Shown piece by piece: positions 44,098 through 52,366 of a DNA stretch of 58,148 bases. Made by a program: the position numbers and the translations under genes. Below the pieces are notes generated by a model. The model was not told the origin of the DNA and searched no databases. It saw only the letters and a program-made list of their open reading frames with translations. The DNA comes from an uncultured Saprospiraceae bacterium (GTDB taxonomy: Bacteria > Bacteroidota > Bacteroidia > Chitinophagales > Saprospiraceae). The stretch spans positions 1 to 58,148 of the forward strand of contig CALFDU010000045.1 in assembly GCA_937950315.1 (NCBI GenBank), in the 5' to 3' direction. How positions within the stretch are numbered: the stretch's first letter is position 1; each line of letters opens with the position of its first letter.

Positions 44098-44128
44098 AAA
44101 CATATAATACAATTTCTGAAATTGCAAG
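44097..44128 (-). promoter_or_regulatory. Promoter of the ABC/GntR/DUF2807 operon
   Basis: Minus-strand TATGTTTG at 44097-44104 matches the -7 consensus TAnnTTTG. CTTG at 44125-44128 stands 20 bases further upstream where TTTG is expected. The -7 box abuts the palindromic operator. Confidence 0.55.
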
Positions 44129-44158
44129 CATTTTGAATAAAAATTCACATTTTCTTCT

Positions 44159-44188
44159 AAAAAAAGCCCTAAACATGGTGTTTAGAGC
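44159..44188 (-). terminator. Rho-independent terminator of the sulfatase gene
   Basis: A nine-base stem with one G-U pair (44166-44174 with 44180-44188) followed by a minus-strand T run (44159-44165). It lies 30 bases past the sulfatase stop codon. Confidence 0.8.
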
Positions 44189-44217
44189 CTTTAAGTGTAG
44201 ACTATATATGCTAAATT

Positions 44218-45648
44218 TTACTTAATCTCTCCGATCATTCTAGTCCCTATACCTTCTTGACCAGTCAATTTATCGCCAAGCTCAAGCCTAATTGAATCAC
44301 CTAAGGCACTAATTTTTTCTACAATTTCAGGATGTACTTCGGCGACGTTATTTGTTTCGCCTAGATCGTTTGATAGATCATACAACTCTATAGACTCTAT
44401 AGTATTGTATTCATAGTCAGCAGGTACTCCATCGGTTCCACCCTCTCGACCATTCATACTTCTATATGTATGAGGATAATACAATTTCCAATTTCCATAT
44501 CGTATTCCATGCAACTCATTCACATGGTAATAGAAATAGTAGGCTTCCTGAGGCGATTCCTCAGACTCTCCAGTCCAAATAGACCAAACACTTTTTCCAT
44601 CAATTTTGGTTTCTGGTAATTTGGCACCGGTTATCTCTGCAATCGTTGGCAAAATATCAATGGCCATCATCGGTACATCTATGACTCTTCCTGGTTCTAT
44701 TTTATTGGGATATCGAATAATACACGGTTCTCTTTGTCCGCCTTCCAAAGCGGTTCCTTTTCCTTCCCTCAAGGGAAATGCAGATCCAGCATGATCACCA
44801 TAAGACAACCAAGGACCATTGTCAGAAGTAAAAATCACGAGCGTATTTTTATCCAAATTATTTTCCTTAAGTGAAGCCAATATCTGTCCGACCGACCAGT
44901 CAATTTCCATGATGACATCTCCATACAATCCCCTCTTCGACTTTCCTTTAAATGCATCCGAAACAAAAAGCGGCACATGTGGCTGTGGGTGGGCAACATA
45001 CAAGAAAAATGGTTGCTCCACGTGGTCTTCAATAAACTCGATACTTCTTTCAGTAATTTGTTTGGTCAATGAATGTTGTTCGGTTAAAGTATCAATGATT
45101 GTCTCATTTTCATACAGCGGCAGTGGATCAAAATTGAATACCGGTCCTTGCTGTGGATGCATCGGCCACATATCATTGGAGTAAGGAATACCAAAATATT
45201 CATCAAATCCATGCCTGTTTGGCATAAATTCAGGATGATCTCCCAAATGCCATTTTCCAAATATTCCAGTTTTGTAATTGATCTCTTTCAGCATTTCAGA
45301 AATCGTAGTTTCAGAAAGATTCAAACCTCTATTACTATTTGGCATAAAAGCTAAATGCACACCAATTCGGTTTGGATAACAACCAGTAAGTAACCCCGCT
45401 CTGGAGGCAGAACAAACAGCTTGAGCTGCATAGAAATCAGTAAGCCTGATTCCTTCCTTTGCCATATTATCCAGATGAGGTGTTTCTATATCTGGAGAAC
45501 CAAAACACCCAATGTCTTGATAGCCTTGATCATCTGTAAATATGATAATGATGTTGGGTTTTTTATCTGCAACAGACATAGAACCCGAATGACTGCATGA
45601 TGATATCATCAAGAAAAGGCAAAATGAAGTCAGAATATTTTTTACCAT
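44218..45648 (-). CDS. Arylsulfatase-type sulfatase, lipoprotein
   Basis: A 476-residue sulfatase of the S1 family. The signal peptide ends FLMISSC (lipobox). The formylglycine motif is CSASRAGLLTG with Cys79 and Arg83. The IIIIFTDDQGYQDIGCFG metal-binding stretch and GKWHLGDHPEF element are intact, as is FTSDNGPW. It would remove sulfate esters from polysaccharide or aryl substrates. The FGE needed to convert the Cys is not in the window. It is a lone gene, not within a classic polysaccharide-utilisation locus, so the substrate is unknown. Confidence 0.92.
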   Translation of the reverse strand: MVKNILTSFCLFLMISSCSHSGSMSVADKKPNIIIIFTDDQGYQDIGCFGSPDIETPHLDNMAKEGIRLTDFYAAQAVCSASRAGLLTGCYPNRIGVHLAFMPNSNRGLNLSETTISEMLKEINYKTGIFGKWHLGDHPEFMPNRHGFDEYFGIPYSNDMWPMHPQQGPVFNFDPLPLYENETIIDTLTEQHSLTKQITERSIEFIEDHVEQPFFLYVAHPQPHVPLFVSDAFKGKSKRGLYGDVIMEIDWSVGQILASLKENNLDKNTLVIFTSDNGPWLSYGDHAGSAFPLREGKGTALEGGQREPCIIRYPNKIEPGRVIDVPMMAIDILPTIAEITGAKLPETKIDGKSVWSIWTGESEESPQEAYYFYYHVNELHGIRYGNWKLYYPHTYRSMNGREGGTDGVPADYEYNTIESIELYDLSNDLGETNNVAEVHPEIVEKISALGDSIRLELGDKLTGQEGIGTRMIGEIK

Positions 45649-45896
45649 AACTTTTTAGTACTAAAAATCAGCAGTTTGTTCAACAATCATTTTCATTACT
45701 ATTAAAAATTTATTTGTCACTTTGATTAATTGCCAATAAGCAAACTGTATTCCTAAAAATAGAAAATAAATTCCACCCTTGTTCCATTGTCTCACATTAT
45801 CATAAAAACATACAACCATTTCAAATGGTCATTCCACTCATTCCCTCTTTGCTTTCAATTGAAAATTTTCAAAATTATTTACTAACTTCAAATAAC

Positions 45897-47528
45897 ATGA
45901 AAAAACAGTTCTTCCAAATAATACCAATCGTACTTCTCACTTTTCTAGGAGTAGACTCATCCGCTCAACGTTTTATATCAGAAATTTTTACTGAAGTCAA
46001 TGTAATTGAAAATATCGTTTACGGAGAAAATGCAACAGTACTATTTCAATTGGCAACCGGTGGAGACGCTACTCCTGAAGAACTTATGTGCGATGTGTAC
46101 GAACCAGCAAATGATAATTTAGAAAAAAGACCACTGGTTTTGGTTTTTCATTCTGGAACCTTTCTACCGCCGGTAGTTAACAATCAGATTATTGGATCTA
46201 GAAAAGATTCCTCGGTAGTAGAAATATGTAATCAACTTGCAAGGCGTGGATTTGTAGCGGCAGCGGCAAGTTATCGCCTAGGATGGAATCCAGTAGCTCC
46301 ATCTCAACCTACAAGAGCAACAAGTTATATTAGGGCTTTGTATAGAGGGATTCAAGATGGAAGAACTGCAATACGGTACTTCAAAAAAACGGAAGCCGAA
46401 GAAAATAATCCTTTCGGTATCGATGAAAGTAAAATCGCCAGTTTGGGGATAGGGACTGGTGGAAGTATTGTTCTCGGGATGCTCGGATTGGATGACTATG
46501 GCGAACTACTCAACACCACCAATCCTGAAGCCAAATTCTTACTGGACTTAGACCAAGATGGCATTCCCGAAACGCCAATGGTAGACACATTGTACGCTGG
46601 AGATGTCGAGGGAAAGAGATTGGCAATTGCTCCTGAAACTGCGCAAGGATTTTTACAAGGCGATACTTTAAACTATCCCAATCATGTTAACTATAGTTCT
46701 GAATTTCAAGTTGGGATTAATATCGGCGGAACCATTGGCGACATATCTTGGCTGGAAGATCAAACAGCTCCGTGCATTGCCATCCACTCCGTAGATGATC
46801 CAATAAATCCATACAATGACTTTCCTCTTATCTTCGCCATATTAGACCCAATCATAAATGTACAAGGCTCGCAAAAAGTGGGTGAACTCCAAGAGTTAAA
46901 TGGCATCAATCAAAAATGGAAGGATTTTGGGTTTTCAGATCCAATCACCCAATTGGCGATTACCAATTCGGACAAAGCAGAACATAATTATTACGAAGGT
47001 TTGTTACCATATGTTCAAGATCCAAATAGTTTAGGCTTAGATGAAGGAGTTGCGATTGACTGGTGGGATCCCAATGCTGCTTCACCAAACCAAGGAATGG
47101 GTACTCCTTGGAATATGTTGCAGCATCCGAGTGGTGTAAGCTTTCATGAAGCAGGACTTACATTGAATGAAAATATGTCTGCAGAAAAAGCGAGAGCCAA
47201 TATTGATACAGTCATGCAATTCATGATACCACGTATGATGTTACAATTAGAGTTGGAAATTGTCTTAGATACTGAGGACACTTTAGAAGAAAAACTCTCA
47301 TTAAAATTCACTCCTAATCCAGCACACAATTATGTGGTCATGGAATCAAGTGGTGCTCCTATTGAAGCAATTCAAATATTTGACAACAGTGGAAGATTGA
47401 TTTTAGCGCACAATGATATCCATGACAAGAGACATGTGATTGAAAGCATACAAGTGCAATTGGGTGTGTATATTATTAAGGCGCAAATAGGAGAACAAGT
47501 GGTTTTTAAGAAAATGGTTTTTCTTTAA
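45897..47528 (+). CDS. Alpha/beta-hydrolase-like T9SS protein that lacks the nucleophile serine
   Basis: A 543-residue secreted protein; the start at 45897 (MKKQFFQIIPIVLLTFLGVD) gives the signal peptide. The fold motifs of a carboxylesterase-type hydrolase are present: LMCDVYEPAND, RPLVLVFHSGTF, and SYRLGW before a FGIDESKIASLGIGTGGSIV stretch. The nucleophile elbow, normally GxSxG, reads GIGTG (184-188), with Gly in the serine position, so it may be catalytically dead or use another residue. The C-terminus is a T9SS type A sorting domain (FTPNPAHNYVVM). No operon partner is evident. Confidence 0.8.
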   Translation: MKKQFFQIIPIVLLTFLGVDSSAQRFISEIFTEVNVIENIVYGENATVLFQLATGGDATPEELMCDVYEPANDNLEKRPLVLVFHSGTFLPPVVNNQIIGSRKDSSVVEICNQLARRGFVAAAASYRLGWNPVAPSQPTRATSYIRALYRGIQDGRTAIRYFKKTEAEENNPFGIDESKIASLGIGTGGSIVLGMLGLDDYGELLNTTNPEAKFLLDLDQDGIPETPMVDTLYAGDVEGKRLAIAPETAQGFLQGDTLNYPNHVNYSSEFQVGINIGGTIGDISWLEDQTAPCIAIHSVDDPINPYNDFPLIFAILDPIINVQGSQKVGELQELNGINQKWKDFGFSDPITQLAITNSDKAEHNYYEGLLPYVQDPNSLGLDEGVAIDWWDPNAASPNQGMGTPWNMLQHPSGVSFHEAGLTLNENMSAEKARANIDTVMQFMIPRMMLQLELEIVLDTEDTLEEKLSLKFTPNPAHNYVVMESSGAPIEAIQIFDNSGRLILAHNDIHDKRHVIESIQVQLGVYIIKAQIGEQVVFKKMVFL

Positions 47529-47581
47529 AAAAATTAAAACCCACTTTCGCTTTTACACTAGTGATTATTTAATTCCTGCAC

Positions 47582-50335
47582 CTATCGATCAACTACTATT
47601 CGCTCCACTATTTTTTCTCCGGAGCTAATGTCCCTTAATTCAAGTAAATAGATCCCACTTACAATGGTAGTAATATCAAGTGATGTAATATTGAATTCAT
47701 TTAAAAGCTGCCTACCATCAATAGCATAAAACGATACTTGGTAATTCAGATCCCCATCAATATCCAGATAGATAGTTTCTTTCACAGGATTTGGAAATAT
47801 ATTAATGGTAGTTTCTGCTATGGAATGTAACGAAGTCATCAAATCCATACCATCGCAATCTTCATCAATACCATTATTAGGAATTTCAACTGCATCAGGA
47901 TTCACATTTGCGGAAGCGTCATCACAATCATCAGCTAAGACAAATCCATCTTGATCCAAATCATCATCAAAGGTCGTCGGATCACAATCATCATCAATAC
48001 CATTGTAAGCAATTTCGAGAGCATCAGGATTAACATTTGCGGAAGCGTCATCACAATCATCGGCCAAGGCAAATCCGTCTTGATCCAAATCATCATCTAA
48101 AGTCGTTGGGTCACAGTCATCGTCAATACCGTTGTAGACAATTTCAGTTTGATCAGGGTTAATTTGTGGGTTGTTATCGTCACAATCTTCCGAGGCAGTA
48201 AATCCATCCATATCAGAATCCTGCTCAGTTACAAGCTCAATATTGCTATGAATGTATATCCCTCCTTCAAAAGCATCCAACTCGTAGCCGATCATGTCTC
48301 TGAAGGAATCACCATTCAGATCTATTACTTCCATAGAACTGTATTCATGGTCACCATCAGGAGCAATTTCTGTAAATTCCCAGTTACCGTCGTGTTGCAA
48401 GTAATCGGTATACTCCCCGGTAATTATATCTTGAATGCCATCACCATTTGGATCACCGATGGCCAAGCCTCCGTAAAAACCAGGTATGCTAAACACCTCA
48501 ACAAAATCACCATTTTCAAACTGATATCCTTTTATAAAATTAAAGTTTCCACAAATGATTTCTGGCGTTCCACTATTGTCTAGGTCTCCAACTGCACAAG
48601 TTCGGGGATCTGTAATATCTCCAATATTGACACGAGACTCAAACCCTCCTTCTGTATCATTACGAAAATAATATGCACGCCCTACTGCAGAATATGAAAC
48701 GATATCCATCCAGCCGTCCTGATCAATATCTACATTGATTGCATTCCAAGAAGTTCCTCCTAATATTTGTCTTTGCTCAAAGGTACCGTCTCCCATATTT
48801 TCTAGATACTCATTGGCGTTGAACAGAGAAAAGATGGCAATATCCTCATCGCCGTCTTGATCATAATCAGCATGAGTAAACGCTCCTCCATCATTCAATT
48901 CAGTGTATATTGCTTGTGGATTTGAAAAAGTCATATTGTTATTTTCCAACCAAATCATGGTTGTGTCCTCGCCAGAGGTTTCGTTTGTATCAAACAAAAC
49001 GAACATATCTTTGTCATTGTCTCCATCAAAATCAAAATATGAAACATCCGTAATTCTATCTCTGAAGTTATTGTTGAATAAGGTAGTAACACCTTGATAC
49101 TCGTCATTCTGCGGATCAATAACTCCCGCCCAATTGTCAAAGAAAATATTTATCTCAACATCTGGATCACCATCCACATCCAATGACCTCTTATGATTGA
49201 TGGCTTGTTGAGAAGCAATCACATGGGTGAATCGAAAATTATTAATATCAATAATTCCTAGAAAACTATCATCACCTCTGACCACGAGATCTCCCATAGA
49301 ATCATTATTGAAATCGGCCATTGAGAAATTAAAGAGTTGGAATCCAATATTTGTCAACTTCATAGAAACACCAAAATCCATTGGGTCTCCCTTTTTCCAA
49401 TACAATCCGTCATCGCTACAGTTCCCGTGAAGAATATCAAGAAGCCCATCTTTATCATAATCATGAAGATAGTATCCCGTTTCACAAGTTGCACCTGAAA
49501 AAACTTCAATGATTTCATCATAGGACGTACCATTGCCTAACATTGCATTTAGATTGGATCCTGATTGAAAAACAATATCATTGTTTCCATCATTGTCTAT
49601 GTCGATATGCTGAATCTTACTATTCCCATTGTCTAAAAAAATCGGATCAGCGATACTTCCATTTTCTACATATACGTGCGCTAAGTCATTTCCAGCCCCG
49701 AAGATTATTTCATTAATCCCATCATTGTTCTGATCAACTTCTGTAGTTGCACCAAAGCTTAAATCCTCAACTACTCTTGTATCTATTACAGTAAAACCTG
49801 ACGACGAATTATCGAAAAGCCTCATTTCTAAATCACCAAAATCACTAGACAAAAGAACAAAGTCTTCATCACCATCACCATCATAATCTTCAACGATAAA
49901 CCTCGGCAATCCCAAGCTTCCGAACTCATCAAAAATCTCATCAACAAAAGTAAAACTGGTTCCGTCTGTATTCTCAAACCAATGCAAGTCTCCGCTACCA
50001 CAATCAAAACACCCGGATACTATTACATCTTTATCACCATCACCATCTACATCGATAAATGTATATCGATCAGATGTAGGCGGATTTATATTTCTGTCAA
50101 ATTCAAAAACTCCTTTGGATGTAAATTGAAAATCACCCTTATTGATATAAGCCTCAAAGCCACCGCCTTGAAGTAAATGGACATCAAGTAATCCATCTCC
50201 ATTTATATCAATTTGCTCAATGCTGGCTTCGACATTCTGAGGATTAAAAACGAGTTGCCTGTCCTCGATCTGTGTACTAGCGGTAAAACTTATGCACATG
50301 AATACGATTGGTAAAATGACTCTAAGCTGTTTCAT
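47582..50335 (-). CDS. FG-GAP/VCBS-repeat protein with MopE-type metal-binding repeats and T9SS tail
   Basis: A 917-residue secreted protein with a signal peptide ending TASTQ. Most of it is FG-GAP/VCBS beta-propeller sequence with calcium-binding D-x-D-x-D-G motifs (DINGDGLLDV, DVDGDGDKDV, DYDQDGDEDI). Near the C-terminus are three MopE-like segments (DCDDNNPQINPD, then DDCDDASANVNPD twice) carried on 129-bp DNA repeats. The last 75 residues are a T9SS sorting domain (IFPNPVKETIYLDI). It is probably a surface adhesin or calcium-dependent binding protein. Confidence 0.9.
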   Translation of the reverse strand: MKQLRVILPIVFMCISFTASTQIEDRQLVFNPQNVEASIEQIDINGDGLLDVHLLQGGGFEAYINKGDFQFTSKGVFEFDRNINPPTSDRYTFIDVDGDGDKDVIVSGCFDCGSGDLHWFENTDGTSFTFVDEIFDEFGSLGLPRFIVEDYDGDGDEDFVLLSSDFGDLEMRLFDNSSSGFTVIDTRVVEDLSFGATTEVDQNNDGINEIIFGAGNDLAHVYVENGSIADPIFLDNGNSKIQHIDIDNDGNNDIVFQSGSNLNAMLGNGTSYDEIIEVFSGATCETGYYLHDYDKDGLLDILHGNCSDDGLYWKKGDPMDFGVSMKLTNIGFQLFNFSMADFNNDSMGDLVVRGDDSFLGIIDINNFRFTHVIASQQAINHKRSLDVDGDPDVEINIFFDNWAGVIDPQNDEYQGVTTLFNNNFRDRITDVSYFDFDGDNDKDMFVLFDTNETSGEDTTMIWLENNNMTFSNPQAIYTELNDGGAFTHADYDQDGDEDIAIFSLFNANEYLENMGDGTFEQRQILGGTSWNAINVDIDQDGWMDIVSYSAVGRAYYFRNDTEGGFESRVNIGDITDPRTCAVGDLDNSGTPEIICGNFNFIKGYQFENGDFVEVFSIPGFYGGLAIGDPNGDGIQDIITGEYTDYLQHDGNWEFTEIAPDGDHEYSSMEVIDLNGDSFRDMIGYELDAFEGGIYIHSNIELVTEQDSDMDGFTASEDCDDNNPQINPDQTEIVYNGIDDDCDPTTLDDDLDQDGFALADDCDDASANVNPDALEIAYNGIDDDCDPTTFDDDLDQDGFVLADDCDDASANVNPDAVEIPNNGIDEDCDGMDLMTSLHSIAETTINIFPNPVKETIYLDIDGDLNYQVSFYAIDGRQLLNEFNITSLDITTIVSGIYLLELRDISSGEKIVERIVVDR
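47882..48139 (-). repeat. Two near-identical 129-bp tandem repeats in the MopE-type region
   Basis: Units at 47882-48010 and 48011-48139 each encode 43 residues (NGIDDDCDPTT... type) and differ at only a few positions. A partial third copy flanks each side. High DNA identity points to recent duplication and possible copy-number variation. Confidence 0.85.
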
Positions 50336-50360
50336 AATTTAGATTTGATATCCTAAAGTA

Positions 50361-51494
50361 CTAAAATAATCCCACCAAAGGATTCTCCTCCCCTCTCAAC
50401 TCATCCAACTCAGCATTTTTCTCAAGGAAAAGACCATATAATTCACTCCGATCTTCTTCCATCATGTAATCCAATATACTTTGAAAGGCCTGGTTAATCT
50501 GTTTTGGATTACTTTCTGTCATATGTGACAGATATCGATCCACTACTTTCAACTTTAACTCTTTGGGCAAAATCTGGATATTGAAGTAAGAAGGCCTTTC
50601 TAGGATATTGATATAAAGATCATTGGGTTCAATCATTTTCAACTGTAGACACTCTTCATAAAGATCAGGAATCTGCAGAACATTCAGTATCGAAACAGTA
50701 GGTGCAATTTTAAACTTGATGAATGGGTGTCTTGAAATCACCTTTCTATTCTCCAGGATTTCTTGCCAATCCATATCTTTACGGATGTATTCTCCCAAGG
50801 AATTACTTGCATCTATACTAGCCAACAATTCAACCTCATCAAATTGGCTCCATAGATCGATGAGATCATACTCTTTAAATGCCAGTTTTGAAAAATTGGT
50901 ATTGTACCTTAATCTCGCTCTGGTAGCTTTGTTTTCCACCAACCATTCCAACAATTGATAGTGCTCTTCCGTAACGAGAGGTTCGCCGCCGGCAAAGTAA
51001 AATTCTTCAGCATTTTTCAAGGCCTCACTTGAGGTATCTATAAATCGATCCAAATCATCGATGTTTTTTATGATAGCTTTCTTACCTACATTGGTGTTCA
51101 ACAACTTAGCATCGTTAAACCACTTTGAGCTTGCGCCGTGCCAGCAAGTCCGACATCTAAAATTACAGACATTGGAAAATCGGATATCAAAATAGATGGG
51201 CAATTGGGGTTTTTCCTCTAGCGTGTGATAATCAAATTTATCGAAGGTTTCTAAGCGAATACTCTTCCCTCCACTTGCTTCAATCTTATGGCACACAAAA
51301 CATCTCTCATCCGTCTCATTTTTTGAAAACTTTGTCCTCAGCTGATTGATTTTTTCACCATTCCAAATCTCATCTAAGGTCTCATTGTTGGTATTGCCAT
51401 AGGTGATATTTGCCACACAACAAGCTTTCGCCAATCCATTGTTGGATACATGGTAATGAACAAAAGGCATCAAACAATGTGGTTTTTCTTTCAT
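50361..51494 (-). CDS. Twitch-domain radical SAM protein
   Basis: A 377-residue radical SAM enzyme starting at the ATG at 51494 (the frame begins at a TTG 18 bases earlier). The cluster-binding motif is CNFRCRTC (CxxxCxxC). An N-terminal region has HCLMPFVHYHVSNNG, ACCVANI and a CFVCHKIE pair, which resembles a SPASM/twitch auxiliary-cluster module placed before the core. The AGGEPL element binds SAM. Such enzymes usually modify peptides or sugars. No small precursor peptide gene is seen nearby. It is flanked by the FG-GAP gene and a DUF1080 gene. Confidence 0.9.
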   Translation of the reverse strand: MKEKPHCLMPFVHYHVSNNGLAKACCVANITYGNTNNETLDEIWNGEKINQLRTKFSKNETDERCFVCHKIEASGGKSIRLETFDKFDYHTLEEKPQLPIYFDIRFSNVCNFRCRTCWHGASSKWFNDAKLLNTNVGKKAIIKNIDDLDRFIDTSSEALKNAEEFYFAGGEPLVTEEHYQLLEWLVENKATRARLRYNTNFSKLAFKEYDLIDLWSQFDEVELLASIDASNSLGEYIRKDMDWQEILENRKVISRHPFIKFKIAPTVSILNVLQIPDLYEECLQLKMIEPNDLYINILERPSYFNIQILPKELKLKVVDRYLSHMTESNPKQINQAFQSILDYMMEEDRSELYGLFLEKNAELDELRGEENPLVGLF

Positions 51495-51592
51495 AGAATG
51501 CACGAAACTCAACGTGAATAAAATCCACTACGTAATTATAATTATCTAGAAGGAGAATGTGATTAATGTAAGCATCGATCTACCCTCATATA

Positions 51593-52321
51593 TCACAACT
51601 CCCTCAACCACACATTTCTGTAGCTTACCGGGTTACCATGATCTTGCAAAATGATAGATCCATTTTCATGTTTAATATTCTTTGGCATACCAATGTACTC
51701 TGTTGAACCATACAATTCGGAATGATTCTGCACAACAACACCATTGTGCATGACCGTCAAAAATCCAGAAGCCACTTTGATTCCATCATCATTGAAAATC
51801 GGAGCTGTAAAAATGATATCATAAGTCTGCCATTCTCCTGGTGGACTACAAGCATTGACCAATGGAATATGCTGTTTGTAAATTGAAGCAGCTTGACCGT
51901 TGGAATAAGTTCGGTTATTGTAATTATCCAATATTTGCACCTCATACAATTCTTGAAAAAATACACCACTATTGCCTCGTCCTTGAGATTCTCCTTCCAC
52001 TTTTGCTGGAGTTCTCCATTCTAGATGCAATTGGCAACTGCCAAATTTCTGCTTCGTTTTGATATCTCCTGTGCCGCCCACCACTGTCATAAAATCATCT
52101 TCAATTTGCCATTCAGCTGGCTCATCGCTATAGCGTTTTTGCCATTGGGATAGATCAGAACCATCAAATAAAACAATCGCATCTGAAGGAATTCTTGACT
52201 TTCCATCCACAGAAACTACCCGTGGCTCGGGTTCCCAAACCTCCGTTACTTCTGGTTTTGTTATTTGCCCTTGAGCGATAAAAAATAAAATAGAAAAGCT
52301 ATAGGTTAATATTAATCTCAT
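51593..52321 (-). CDS. Single-domain DUF1080 (3-keto-disaccharide hydrolase-like) exported protein
   Basis: A 242-residue protein with a signal peptide ending IAQGQ. The single 3keto-disac_hyd domain (about 45-242) has IVLFDGSDLSQWQKR, GRGNSGVFFQ and LYEVQILDNYNN, the standard family motifs, plus GEWQTYDIIFTAP. Compared with the protein at 11273-12526 it has one domain and is closer to the family consensus. It diverges from the M28 peptidase gene with a 45-base gap. No partner oxidoreductase is adjacent. Confidence 0.92.
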   Translation of the reverse strand: MRLILTYSFSILFFIAQGQITKPEVTEVWEPEPRVVSVDGKSRIPSDAIVLFDGSDLSQWQKRYSDEPAEWQIEDDFMTVVGGTGDIKTKQKFGSCQLHLEWRTPAKVEGESQGRGNSGVFFQELYEVQILDNYNNRTYSNGQAASIYKQHIPLVNACSPPGEWQTYDIIFTAPIFNDDGIKVASGFLTVMHNGVVVQNHSELYGSTEYIGMPKNIKHENGSIILQDHGNPVSYRNVWLREL

Positions 52322-52366
52322 TTTGCTGACTTTAGTTACCTTACAAGGTATAATTTACATCCAATT

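Noticed and set aside
44835-45184. Open frames antisense to the sulfatase gene
   Set aside because: They overlap a conserved full-length sulfatase and carry no domain of their own.
45380-45420. Sulfatase motif CSASR instead of CxPxR
   Set aside because: Ala at the Pro position is accepted in the sulfatase signature, so it does not suggest an inactive enzyme.
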